Shown: one piece after another, positions 1 through 7,935 of the stretch
Position numbering within the stretch: the stretch's first letter is position 1
Layout of the letters: each line of letters starts with the position of its first letter
Assembly: GCA_002440825.1 (NCBI GenBank)
Contig: DJVH01000103.1
Coordinates: 396 to 50,605, forward strand
Reading direction: 5' to 3'
Origin: Bacteriovoracaceae bacterium UBA6261
Lineage (GTDB): Bacteria > Bdellovibrionota > Bacteriovoracia > Bacteriovoracales > Bacteriovoracaceae
DNA length: 50,210 nucleotides
Notes under the pieces: generated by a model
Told to the model about the DNA's origin: nothing
The model's input: the letters and a program-made list of their open reading frames with translations, nothing else
Databases searched by the model: none
Program-made: the position numbers and the translations under genes

Positions 1-331
1 CTCTCCAAGCTTCAATATAAAATTTAATTTTAATTAAAAAACAAACTACTATACGGATTGATCTATTCATTAATTACCAGGACGGGAAGTCACTGGCGTC
101 GGTCATTTATCACTTTCAACTTTTTTACAACTTGAGCTTTTAACAGCGTGACTGAATAGTTACGACCAACTATTTTTCTGTTTGACCTTTCTCATCTTGA
201 AATGAAAGCCGTTAGGCTTTCAAAACTTTTTATCTATATTTAAATTTTTAAAGAGCTAAACCGGGGCAATGTTTTTCTGAAGCGCTTCGTTTTCAGAGCG
301 TTTTCAGAACCAATGTCTCAACCGGATGAGA
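1..331 (-). other. Leader region of a leftward rRNA operon (16S gene just outside the window)
   Basis: This stretch has no gene. Read on the minus strand it starts after a strong promoter (338-364), passes a boxA-like antitermination element (246-257) and a 7-bp hairpin (204-221, loop GTTA), and ends at base 1 with ...GAAGCTTGGAGAG. Bacterial 16S genes commonly begin GAGAGTTTGATC, so the 16S rRNA should start within a few bases of the window edge. The 16S itself is not seen, so this is inference from the promoter, boxA and last bases. A contig edge at an rRNA operon would be normal for short-read assembly. Confidence 0.7.
246..257 (-). promoter_or_regulatory. boxA-like rRNA antitermination element
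   Basis: The minus strand reads AGCTCTTTAAAA. E. coli rRNA boxA is TGCTCTTTAACA, so 10 of 12 bases agree. It lies about 75 nt downstream of the predicted transcription start, a usual place for a NusB/NusE-binding boxA in an rRNA leader. Confidence 0.55.
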
Positions 332-337
332 GGCGAT

Positions 338-364
338 ATTATAGATCGTTGAATTGTTCGTCAA
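338..364 (-). promoter_or_regulatory. Strong sigma-70-type rRNA promoter
   Basis: On the minus strand a TTGACG -35 box (359-364) is followed after 15 bp by a perfect TATAAT -10 box (338-343). The next bases, ATCGCCTCTC, are a GC-rich discriminator of the kind seen at stringently controlled rRNA promoters. It lies 30-56 bp past the end of pheT and drives the leader at 1-331. The 15-bp spacer is slightly short, as is common in rRNA promoters. Confidence 0.7.
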
Positions 365-393
365 TACTTTTTTTCAATCTATTTTTAAAAAAA

Positions 394-2811
394 TTATTTT
401 AAATTAAATCCCGCCTTTGTAGTCGCGTCAATCAAAGCCATTTCTGCCTGCTTTAAAAGCTCAGACCCAAGGGTCCCGCTCTCATCGGCAAGAACCGCGC
501 GAACTGTAACAAATTTTTGATTTTCATTGGGAAAAATATCTAAAACTTGCACTGATTGCAGCTCTTTAAGCTTCACTTTTTTAGCGGCATTTACTACCTC
601 TAAAACTTGTTTATCCCCCGGTACGACCACCGTCCAATCGAAAGTCGAACTTGGGTATTTGCTAAGCGGTTTATATTTAGTTTTATCTTTTGCAGAGAAA
701 TTTTCGAACAAACTCAGGTCAAAAAGACAAATTGTGAGGTGTCCTTTGATCTTTAAATTTCTCAAAACCAGTGGATGAACCGAGAAAATGGCGCCGGCAA
801 ATTTCCCCATTACTCTGATATTTGTGTATTCGAACGGGTGATTTCCAATCCACTCAACCGGTACAAGAGAATTAGCAAACTTAGGATTTCTCTCTGAGAA
901 ATCGGCAGAAAGATTAAGACTCGCCAAGAGGTTAGTCACAACGTTTGTCATCTCAATGAATGTGCTTTTTTCTTTATCAAAGAAGACAGATCCTAATTGA
1001 AGCGCCTCTTTTGCAAAAACAGCTGAGTCTTCAGTGTAGGAACGGCCGAGTTCAAAGAAACGGAAACGATCATAATGTTTACTGTTGGCCTCACTCATTT
1101 CCAGAAGACTTGGGATGAGACTAGGTCTCATCAAATCATGATCCTGAGAAAGCGAATTAATCAGTTTAAGATTAGGGACTGCTGGCCAGGAAACTTTCTT
1201 TAAAAGAGAAGCCCCGATGAGTGGATATGACATTACTTCAAATGATTTCCCCTGAAGAACCATGAAGTCACGAATGCGTCTCTGAATTTTTTGAAGTTCG
1301 GTCAGCTTTACCGGAGCAATTACATCCAAAGGCGAAACAGGAGTGATATTGTCATAACCGATAATTCTTCCGATCTCTTCAATCAGATCGGCTTCTTGTT
1401 CAATGTCTTTGGTCGAACGGTAAGTTGGAACTGTCACGAGAAGAGAAGCTCCCTGCTCTTCTGTCTTGAAATCCAGGGCGTGCAGAATTTTTTTCAAACG
1501 ATCATCAGTTAAATCACATCCAAGAACTGTTTTTATTTTCGTCAGTGAAGTTTTGATTGTAAGTCGTTTTGTCTCTGCGAGATTGTTCCCTGCGTATTCA
1601 GCCTTTCCAACAACTTTTGCTTCAGGGCAAAGCTCGAAAATGAGTTCAAGAGTGCGCAGAAGTGTTCTTTCAGTCAGACAGCTGTCGAGTGTTTTTTCGA
1701 AACGTTGTGACGAATCTGTACGAAGTCCCAGGCGTGTTGACGTCCGGCGGACCATCGCCGCTTTCCAGTTGGCCACTTCGATGAAAATATTTTTAGTCTT
1801 TTCAGTAACTCCGCTGGTTTTTCCGCCCATTATTCCGGCCAGAACCAGCGTGCCATTTTTATCAGCAATGACGGTATCACCGGCAATTAACTTGCGGTCG
1901 GTATCGTCGAGAGTTTTAAATATTTCTTCACTGTTTAGTTTTTTGATAACGACTTCGTTCCCAGCAATTAAATCGCGATCGAAGATATGCAGAGGCATCC
2001 CCAATTCAAGCATGACATAGTTTGAAACATCGACAATATTATTGATTGAACGCAAACCACACGCTTTTAAACGCGCCTTCATCCATTCAGGCGATTCTTT
2101 AACAGTGACATTATCAAGAGAGAGCCCCCAATAAGAAAGACCGGCAGAATCCCCTTCAAAACGCGGAGAAACCGGCGCTTTGTCGCTTGTGAACTTCTTT
2201 TTCAGGTTATCACTCCATTCTTTTGTAAAACGATCGCATAGAGCGACTTCGAACATGGCGGAAAATTCACGGGCCATCCCGAAATGTCCCCAAAGGTCAG
2301 GACGGTGCGTGAGCGATTTATTGTCGATGTCGAGAATTGTATCTTTTTTCAATTTGAAGTATTCGAGCATGTTCATGCCCAATGGAGCGTCCGAAGGAAG
2401 TTCCATAATGCCTTCTGATTCCTCAGCGAATCCCAACTCTTCTTCTGAACAAAGCATTCCTTCGGAAAGAACACCACGGATCTTTTTCGGTTCGAGAACA
2501 AGACCGTTAGGAAGCTTTACCCCAATTGAAGCATAGGGAATTTTTATTCCGACTTTGACGTTGCTCGCTCCGCAAACAACTTTTCTGACATCATCATTTC
2601 CAATTGTGAAAGTGACGAGATTCAATTTGTCTGCTTCAGGATGTTTTTCGAAAGAAAGAATTTGAGCAATGACGATTTTTTCCAAATGCTCATTGACCGT
2701 TTCAATGCCTTCTACTTCTGCAGTCGCAAGAGTGAAACGTGTATAAATGTCTTTTGCCGGAAGGTTCGGTACGTTGACGAAATCGCGGATCCAGTCGATA
2801 GAAACTAGCAT
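394..2811 (-). CDS. pheT: Phenylalanyl-tRNA synthetase beta subunit
   Basis: An 805-residue protein of the usual PheT length. It pairs with PheS in the cytoplasmic alpha2-beta2 enzyme that charges tRNA-Phe. The N-terminus holds the EMAP/OB-fold tRNA-binding domain (about 40-150, with HPEADKLNL), then the B3/B4 editing domain (about 210-370, with NNIVDVSNYVMLELG), the B5 domain, the catalytic-like core, and a C-terminal ferredoxin-fold anticodon-binding domain (about 715-805). The ATG at 2811 has an AAAGGAC ribosome site just upstream. It follows pheS by 15 bp in the same operon, and transcription continues towards the rRNA promoter at 338-364. Confidence 0.97.
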   Translation of the reverse strand: MLVSIDWIRDFVNVPNLPAKDIYTRFTLATAEVEGIETVNEHLEKIVIAQILSFEKHPEADKLNLVTFTIGNDDVRKVVCGASNVKVGIKIPYASIGVKLPNGLVLEPKKIRGVLSEGMLCSEEELGFAEESEGIMELPSDAPLGMNMLEYFKLKKDTILDIDNKSLTHRPDLWGHFGMAREFSAMFEVALCDRFTKEWSDNLKKKFTSDKAPVSPRFEGDSAGLSYWGLSLDNVTVKESPEWMKARLKACGLRSINNIVDVSNYVMLELGMPLHIFDRDLIAGNEVVIKKLNSEEIFKTLDDTDRKLIAGDTVIADKNGTLVLAGIMGGKTSGVTEKTKNIFIEVANWKAAMVRRTSTRLGLRTDSSQRFEKTLDSCLTERTLLRTLELIFELCPEAKVVGKAEYAGNNLAETKRLTIKTSLTKIKTVLGCDLTDDRLKKILHALDFKTEEQGASLLVTVPTYRSTKDIEQEADLIEEIGRIIGYDNITPVSPLDVIAPVKLTELQKIQRRIRDFMVLQGKSFEVMSYPLIGASLLKKVSWPAVPNLKLINSLSQDHDLMRPSLIPSLLEMSEANSKHYDRFRFFELGRSYTEDSAVFAKEALQLGSVFFDKEKSTFIEMTNVVTNLLASLNLSADFSERNPKFANSLVPVEWIGNHPFEYTNIRVMGKFAGAIFSVHPLVLRNLKIKGHLTICLFDLSLFENFSAKDKTKYKPLSKYPSSTFDWTVVVPGDKQVLEVVNAAKKVKLKELQSVQVLDIFPNENQKFVTVRAVLADESGTLGSELLKQAEMALIDATTKAGFNLK

Positions 2812-2826
2812 ATATTTTTTGTCCTT

Positions 2827-3900
2827 TTAGTAAAGTTTGAATTGAGAGTTGAAACGAAGATCACCACTTTGCAGGTGGCGGATATCATCGATTCCGTATT
2901 TCATCATGACGAGACGATCGAGTCCTAAACCGAAAGCAAATCCATTGTAAACTTCCGGATCAATGCCGCCGGCGCGAAGAACGTTCGGATGAACCATTCC
3001 GCAAGGAAGAAGTTCTACCCATCCAACCTGCTTACAAACTGAGCAGCCTTTTCCTTCACAGATCAGACAACGGATATCAAGTTCGAAGCCTGGCTCTACG
3101 AATGGGAAGAACCCCGGACGGAGTCTGACCTCTACGTCTTTCTTGAAAATTTCTTTGAGGATCGTTTTCATAAAATAGATCAGGTTAGCGACAGAAATAT
3201 CCTTTCCAACCATCATCCCTTCAAGTTGAGTGAACACCATTTCGTGTGAGGCATCCGTGCGTTCGCAACGGAAAACTACACCTGGAGCAATGAAGCGGAA
3301 GGGAGGCTTGCGCGAAAGCATTCCACGGACTTGAATTGTGCTCGTGTGAGTTCTCAGGAGGTGCTTCTTACCATTTGCATCTTTGTCTTCCGGGTTGTGA
3401 GGATCGTTGAACCAGAACGTATCCTGCATATCTCTGGCAGGGTGATCACCAGGAATATTGAGCGCCTCAAAATTGTGAAATTCATCTTCGATATGAGGTC
3501 CATCGAGAACATCAAATCCCATTGAAAGGAAGATATCTTCGATTTCCTGCTGAATGAGAGTTCTTGGGTGAAAGCCACCGTGCTTGATGGTCTTTGCCAG
3601 GATGTTGTCTGTCAAAGAAGTATCGATTTTTTCTTCGGCCAGCTTTTTATTGATTTCTTCAACTTCAATTTTAGACAGCTGAATCGTTGCCTGGTCTTGA
3701 ATGAAATCTTTGAGCTCATTTGCTTTTGGTCCAAAAGCTTTGCGCTCTTCCGGGTTCATATCTTTGAGTGATTTTAAAAGTTCAGACACAACTCCGTTTT
3801 TTCCAACGTACTCTGCTTTTAAATTCAAAACGTCAGCTTCTTTGTTAAGAGAGCTCAACTTTTGAAGGAATTCTTGTTTGATTTGTGAAAGATCGGCCAT
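2827..3900 (-). CDS. pheS: Phenylalanyl-tRNA synthetase alpha subunit
   Basis: A 357-residue class II aminoacyl-tRNA synthetase catalytic subunit. An N-terminal coiled-coil arm (about 1-90) is followed by the class II core. Motif 2 is visible as FRCERTDASHEM and motif 3 as GLGLDRLVMM. The cysteine-rich CxxCxGKGCxxC stretch before LPCGMVHPNVL occurs in many bacterial PheS proteins. The frame is open to 3969, but the ATG at 3900 (MADLSQIKQEF) has an AAAGGT site 8 nt upstream and matches the family start. The longer form would run up close to the terminator at 3982-4012. First gene of the pheST operon. Confidence 0.97.
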   Translation of the reverse strand: MADLSQIKQEFLQKLSSLNKEADVLNLKAEYVGKNGVVSELLKSLKDMNPEERKAFGPKANELKDFIQDQATIQLSKIEVEEINKKLAEEKIDTSLTDNILAKTIKHGGFHPRTLIQQEIEDIFLSMGFDVLDGPHIEDEFHNFEALNIPGDHPARDMQDTFWFNDPHNPEDKDANGKKHLLRTHTSTIQVRGMLSRKPPFRFIAPGVVFRCERTDASHEMVFTQLEGMMVGKDISVANLIYFMKTILKEIFKKDVEVRLRPGFFPFVEPGFELDIRCLICEGKGCSVCKQVGWVELLPCGMVHPNVLRAGGIDPEVYNGFAFGLGLDRLVMMKYGIDDIRHLQSGDLRFNSQFKLY

Positions 3901-3981
3901 GAAATAATACCTTTGAAATGAATTGATTTTCGAAGGCAAAATTTTTTCATGAGCGCGCGAAATTGGCAAGGCGTAGAAAGC

Positions 3982-4012
3982 AAAAAGGGCAGATCAACGT
4001 CTGCCCTTTTTT
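3982..4012. terminator. Bidirectional Rho-independent terminator
   Basis: A 7-bp perfect stem (GGGCAGA 3987-3993, TCTGCCC 4000-4006) with a 6-base loop. On the minus strand it is followed by TTTTT, which would end the small RNA starting near 4401. On the plus strand it is followed by TTTTTTATCTTTTTTTT. It separates the RNA gene from pheS. Confidence 0.75.
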
Positions 4013-4273
4013 ATCTTTTTTTTAAATTTTAAAAGTTGAATGAATCAATTTTTTGAGTGCTTTTAGAGGAAGCCTCACAACTCTCGTCTTGGATAAAGTC
4101 CTCCCGAGGTGCTAGTCCAATAATGAATGAATGTCTTTTTATGGAAAAGTAACTTTGAATGAGCTACGTTACGGACCCAATAATTCCTCCCAAAGACCTA
4201 CACCCTCTTTCAATGATTGTGCTCGCCACACAAACACCGACCCAGTCACGTGCAACAAAGAGAATAGTCTTTT

Positions 4274-4384
4274 CCGTTTCGGCAACCTGATAAACCGTGG
4301 GCCTTAATGCCGGTAGGTTTCAAGCTTTGCTCCGAACCCCTTTCGAAGTACGTCGCCATTTCGACGGGTTTTTGTCCTGGCGCC
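4274..4384 (-). ncRNA. Candidate c-di-GMP-I (GEMM) aptamer domain
   Basis: On the minus strand, in order: AGGACAAAAACC (compare AGGGCAAACC of the family), a P2-like helix AACCC/GGGTT (4366-4370 with 4335-4339), the highly conserved GCAAAGC (4324-4330), a P3-like arm beginning AAACCTACC, and GGTTGCCGA (4279-4287), which matches the family's 3' GGGTTGCCGA. A 6-bp TTGTCC/GGACAA pairing (4398-4403 with 4372-4377) could form just before the aptamer. The P2 arm is longer than in Vc2 and has an internal CGTCG/CGACG hairpin. Motif order and spacing support the call; a covariance-model score is missing. Confidence 0.48.
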
Positions 4385-4407
4385 TCATAATCGCTTGGGA
4401 CAAGACG

Positions 4408-4436
4408 AGAATAACGCAACGCATCTTTTTAGTCAA
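4408..4436 (-). promoter_or_regulatory. Promoter of the riboswitch-like RNA
   Basis: Minus strand TTGACT (4431-4436), a 17-bp spacer, then TATTCT (4408-4413). The -35 overlaps the TGA stop codon of the DUF4416 gene (4433-4435). Predicted transcription start is near 4401. Confidence 0.6.
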
Positions 4437-4975
4437 GTATTTTTTTCACTATTTTTTCTAAGAAGGAATCCACGAAGCCAGTTAAAAAATTGGATGAAAT
4501 CAGGATGAGAATAATCAGGGTATGTCCACGAAAGGGGCTTCATGGTTTTATTTTCAAACTGGAGATTGAGATCAGCGTAAACACCTTTTCCCAGATAAAG
4601 ACGATGTGAAAAGCTTTTGCCGGTCGCTAAGACCATATTTTCTAAAGTGAGCAATCCCAGATCAAGATTCAATGGACGCAGTTCCTGGCCTTCCTGAAGT
4701 TCTTTTTCCAGTTGGTCCGCCCAAATTTTATGCTCTACCAAATGCTCTCTGCCTAGAGGCCGAAGCGAGGCCATAAGAATGCGGCGAAGTTTTTCTTCTG
4801 GACCCATCTGACGGGAATAATAACTCTTCATCGGAAAGAAAGAATGATGAAATTCAACGGCCGGACCAAACCGATCTATCCACTTTTGTTTTACTTTTTC
4901 AACATCTAGCCTTTCATTATTATAAAGAATGCTGCCAAAAAATAAACCGTAAGGTGGATCAATCAGATCGCTCAT
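4433..4975 (-). CDS. DUF4416 family protein
   Basis: A 180-residue cytoplasmic protein without signal peptide. It matches the DUF4416 pattern across its length: N-terminal PPYGLFFGSILYN, the middle NLDLGLLTLENMVLATGKSF, and HRLYLGKGVYADLNLQF followed by a PLSWTYPDYSHPDF block. The biochemical role of the family is not established. The start lies 1 bp after the stop of the HldA-like kinase, so it is the last gene of the cmk-GT9-hldA operon and probably translationally coupled. Its stop codon sits inside the promoter of the downstream small RNA. Association with surface sugar genes is seen; function is not inferred further. Confidence 0.8.
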   Translation of the reverse strand: MSDLIDPPYGLFFGSILYNNERLDVEKVKQKWIDRFGPAVEFHHSFFPMKSYYSRQMGPEEKLRRILMASLRPLGREHLVEHKIWADQLEKELQEGQELRPLNLDLGLLTLENMVLATGKSFSHRLYLGKGVYADLNLQFENKTMKPLSWTYPDYSHPDFIQFFNWLRGFLLRKNSEKNT

Positions 4976-4976
4976 T

Positions 4977-5996
4977 TCAGTGAACTTTTTTCAAGAGCTG
5001 TTGATAGAAACTATGCAGCTCTTCCAGATTAACAGTGGCCGTTCCTTTTTTACCAACAACAACACCTGAAGCACAGTTGCCGATCCAGGCAGCTTCTTCA
5101 AGCGTCGCCCCGGCAATAAGCGAAGAAGTCAGAACACTGATGGCCGTATCTCCTGCTCCGGAAACATCGAACACTTCAGTTGCTACTGTTGGAATAATTT
5201 TCAATTCCGGCTGATTTTTTGTATCTAATAAGGCCATTCCATCAGGACCAAGAGTTATAACCAGCATTTGCAGTTCGAGTTTATCGACCAGGATTTTTGC
5301 AATGGATTCCAGTTTTTTCTCTTTGTATCCAAGATTTTCGACCATGAGCTTTGCTTCGCTCAGATTAGGTTTGAGAAGAGTCGCGCCTTTATAGTAAAGA
5401 GGAGGCGTCGAACGGCCCGGATCGACTGCTACCAATTTCTGCATACCTTTAAATTTTTCAATTAAAGAATGAATCAAACCTTTAGTTAAGGTCCCTTTCG
5501 CATAATCTTCAATGATGAGTGCTTTATGGGATTCAGCAAAACCTTCCACACGCTGAAAAAGTTTTTTTTCAGTTTGCTCATCGATGGGTTCACTTGATTC
5601 GTAATCAATCCGGCATATCTGCTGAGTATTTGTTGTCACTCTTTCTTTAAAAATAGTTGGACGCGATTGTGAACGAACAATACCCCATGTATTTAGTTGC
5701 TCATCTTCGAGAAGATTATCAAAAACATTGGCATTGTTATCATCTCCAACAACCCCGCAGAGAGTAGACTTCACGCCTAATGTTTTAAGGTTGTGAGAAA
5801 TATTTGCTGCAAGCCCAAGCTTCAACCATTCTTTCGTCACTTCAAGAATTGGCACAGGAGCTTCAGGAGAAATTCTTTTTACTTCTCCAAAGGTATATTT
5901 ATCGATCCCCACATCACCAACGACAATAATAGGTTCCAGAGTCTGAAACTTGGAAGTAATGTCGTTGAAGCGTTCTTTCGTTATAATATCTTTCAT
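4977..5996 (-). CDS. PfkB-family sugar kinase, HldA/RfaE1-like heptose-7-phosphate kinase
   Basis: A 339-residue ribokinase-fold kinase. The N-terminus GDVGIDKYTFGEVKRISPEAP is the signature of the RfaE/HldE kinase domain, which phosphorylates D-glycero-manno-heptose 7-phosphate on the way to ADP-heptose for LPS core. The C-terminal catalytic loop is DVSGAGDTA near residue 280, with the Asp base; the family usually has DVTGAGDT. No nucleotidyltransferase (HldE domain II) follows, so the adenylyltransferase must be encoded elsewhere. It lies 36 bp downstream of a GT9 heptosyltransferase gene, which supports a heptose role. Another PfkB substrate cannot be excluded. Confidence 0.85.
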   Translation of the reverse strand: MKDIITKERFNDITSKFQTLEPIIVVGDVGIDKYTFGEVKRISPEAPVPILEVTKEWLKLGLAANISHNLKTLGVKSTLCGVVGDDNNANVFDNLLEDEQLNTWGIVRSQSRPTIFKERVTTNTQQICRIDYESSEPIDEQTEKKLFQRVEGFAESHKALIIEDYAKGTLTKGLIHSLIEKFKGMQKLVAVDPGRSTPPLYYKGATLLKPNLSEAKLMVENLGYKEKKLESIAKILVDKLELQMLVITLGPDGMALLDTKNQPELKIIPTVATEVFDVSGAGDTAISVLTSSLIAGATLEEAAWIGNCASGVVVGKKGTATVNLEELHSFYQQLLKKVH

Positions 5997-6032
5997 TAAG
6001 TCCTCTTTAAGCTCTTACGTCTTTAAATTTCG

Positions 6033-7127
6033 CTACAGATCCATGATGGCAATTGCCTGCTTTAAAACATCCTCAACTTCGATCTTGCCCATACATTCGT
6101 AATAAGGGCATTCTCTCATAGCGCATTTTTTTACTTCGCCACAAATAACATCCGGAACAAGGATTCTGATTTTTTCTTTATTTTTTGCAAGGGGCCCCCA
6201 GCGAAGTGCAGACTGCACTTTGATCGGAGAATATATACTCACCACAGGTACGTCTAAAGCAGCTGCGATGTGAGTTGTACCAGTGCTCGGTCCAACGAAA
6301 AGAGAAGCCTGGGTTAAAACCGCCATATAATGGCGTAGGCCATTTACCTGGCCGTTAAAAAAATAAATACGCTTTTTTAAAAATTCATTCTCACGACGAT
6401 CAAGGATTTCTTTCAACCCTTGCAGATAGATATGATCAGAGGGGGTATGCGAAATGACATAGAGAAATTTATCCGGAAATTTTTGTTCAAGCTTAAGTAT
6501 AAGTCTCGCATAATTTCTTGAATGCCAATTTAACGTATGGCCGGTCATTCCCGGATGAATAAAAATCATTTTCCTGTCTGGCTCAATTCCCTCTTTCACT
6601 AAATCTTTTTTAAAGGCATTAAAATATTTTTCCTGCTCATCCTGAGAAAGATGAATTTCCGGTGAATAATGAATTTTGTCTTTGTAACTGTATTCAACAT
6701 CCATAGGAGCAAGAAGATTCAGGTTGTATTCCATCTCATGCATGGTCACCATTGAACGTTTCTGACGAACACCTTTATTGAGAAATAAATAAGTATGCCA
6801 TCGGGATTTCAACCCTCCACGAAATTTAACTCTGGTAAACCAGGCTACAAAATTTGGGAGATAACCACCGCCCACAAAAAAATAATGAGTTGGTTTTACT
6901 TCCGAAAAAATACGAAAAATTTCTCTGATTTTTGCATAGAAACGGGCATTGCGGTGATAGATTTTTATGTCATCGACATATGGATGAGATTTAAAGACAT
7001 CAGCACTTTTACCAGAGAGAAGAAAAGTTACTTTGGCTTCAGGATATTTTTCTTTAATTATTTTTGCCATTGGAGAAGTGAGAATAGAATCGCCAATAGC
7101 ATCAGATCTGTTGATCAAAACTCTCAT
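6033..7127 (-). CDS. Glycosyltransferase family 9 (heptosyltransferase-like)
   Basis: A 364-residue GT-B enzyme of the WaaC/WaaF/WaaQ type, expected at the cytoplasmic face of the inner membrane, adding heptose to LPS core. The N-terminus MRVLINRSDAIGDSILTSPM is the typical GT9 start with the acceptor-side Asp. The donor-binding half shows FIHPGMTG (about 190) and GPSTGTTHIAAALDVPVVSIYSP (about 280). The last 40 residues carry four cysteines (CGEVKKCAMRECPYYEC), as in several heptosyltransferases. The ATG overlaps the cmk stop as ATGA. Which heptose it adds cannot be told from sequence. Confidence 0.88.
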   Translation of the reverse strand: MRVLINRSDAIGDSILTSPMAKIIKEKYPEAKVTFLLSGKSADVFKSHPYVDDIKIYHRNARFYAKIREIFRIFSEVKPTHYFFVGGGYLPNFVAWFTRVKFRGGLKSRWHTYLFLNKGVRQKRSMVTMHEMEYNLNLLAPMDVEYSYKDKIHYSPEIHLSQDEQEKYFNAFKKDLVKEGIEPDRKMIFIHPGMTGHTLNWHSRNYARLILKLEQKFPDKFLYVISHTPSDHIYLQGLKEILDRRENEFLKKRIYFFNGQVNGLRHYMAVLTQASLFVGPSTGTTHIAAALDVPVVSIYSPIKVQSALRWGPLAKNKEKIRILVPDVICGEVKKCAMRECPYYECMGKIEVEDVLKQAIAIMDL

Positions 7128-7876
7128 AAATTAAAACCGAGATGTGCGGCCCTGAATTTTACTTCGTTTGCAAGAATGCTGATAACAGCATCCATTTTTA
7201 ACTCAGAAGTATCCAACAAAAGAGCATCATCCGCTTTTTTTAAAGGTGCGAAAGTGCGGTTCATATCTGTTTCGTCTCTTTTACGAACATCTTCCTTGAT
7301 TTGTTCAAGAGTAACTTTATCGTCTCCATTTTCTCGCAACTGCTTTAATCTTCTGTCAGCTCGGATATCAACTGAAGCTGTTATAAAAAATTTGCAAAAG
7401 GAATCTGGAAACACAGCTGTTCCGATATCTCTTCCTTCCATGACACAAATTTTATTCTGGGCCAGAGAGCGTTGATAATCGAGAAGATATTTTCTCACAC
7501 TAGGAAGTTGAGAAATAGTTGAAGCTAATTTTGAAACATGATGCTCGCGGATTTTTTCAGTCAGATCTTGTCCGTTGATTTTTATTAAAACTTCTGAACT
7601 GATTCCATATTCCATCTGAAGGGAATTTAAAAACTCATTGAGCTCTTGTCCTTCGACAAGTTCAATCTTCTTTTCATCAGCAATATAAGCAAGAGCGCGA
7701 AACATTGCGCCTGTATCGATGTAAAGGACTCCAAGCGCGCGTGCGAGTTCTTTTGCAACAGTTGATTTTCCTGAACCGGAAGGACCGTCGATTGCAATGA
7801 CTTTAGACGCAATTCCAAATGCGTTAGTCTCGGTAGTGTGAAGAGGCATAGTGTGTGTGTCCGTGAAAATTTTCAA
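7124..7876 (-). CDS. cmk: Cytidylate kinase
   Basis: A CMP/dCMP kinase of 250 residues (family about 220-230). The P-loop GPSGSGKST lies at about 30-38, followed by YIDTGAMFRALA, the CMP-binding region, MEGRDIGTAVFP near 150 and the RRDET-like lid (KRDETDMNRTFAPLKKA). About 25 residues precede the usual start, so translation may begin at the internal ATG at 7849. First gene of the cmk-GT9-hldA-DUF4416 operon. In many proteobacteria cmk lies near rpsA; here it heads an LPS-related operon. Confidence 0.95.
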   Translation of the reverse strand: MKIFTDTHTMPLHTTETNAFGIASKVIAIDGPSGSGKSTVAKELARALGVLYIDTGAMFRALAYIADEKKIELVEGQELNEFLNSLQMEYGISSEVLIKINGQDLTEKIREHHVSKLASTISQLPSVRKYLLDYQRSLAQNKICVMEGRDIGTAVFPDSFCKFFITASVDIRADRRLKQLRENGDDKVTLEQIKEDVRKRDETDMNRTFAPLKKADDALLLDTSELKMDAVISILANEVKFRAAHLGFNL

Positions 7877-7935
7877 TCTTCTAAATTTAACACCTATGAT
7901 TCAGAAAAAAAGACGCAAAGTATAGAAGTAAGATA

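Larger units (their letters stand above)
3982..4401 (-). ncRNA. Free-standing ~420-nt RNA, probable c-di-GMP-I (GEMM) riboswitch RNA
   Basis: No credible ORF covers this stretch, yet it has its own promoter (4408-4436) and ends at a strong terminator, so a discrete RNA of about 420 nt is predicted. Its 5' third carries GEMM-type landmarks (see 4274-4384). About 290 nt follow with no reading frame before the terminator, so it does not look like a leader attached to pheS. Bdellovibrio is known to make an abundant attack-phase RNA with a c-di-GMP riboswitch and no gene attached (merRNA); this locus has the same design. I could not fold it or compare it with that RNA. RNase P RNA, tmRNA and 6S RNA were considered and their hallmark motifs are absent. 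Confidence 0.55.

Noticed and set aside
1466..2536. Plus-strand ORFs opposite pheT
   Set aside because: They lie antisense to a highly conserved gene, have no ribosome sites and show no protein-family features.
3901..3969. Longer PheS N-terminus (23 extra residues)
   Set aside because: The extension is not typical of PheS, runs close to the terminator, and the ATG at 3900 has its own ribosome site.
3982..4432. RNase P RNA, tmRNA or 6S RNA
   Set aside because: Length would fit RNase P or tmRNA, but the conserved GAGGAAAGTCC and ACAGAA blocks of RNase P and the tag peptide and CCA end of tmRNA are absent on both strands; 6S RNA is much shorter.
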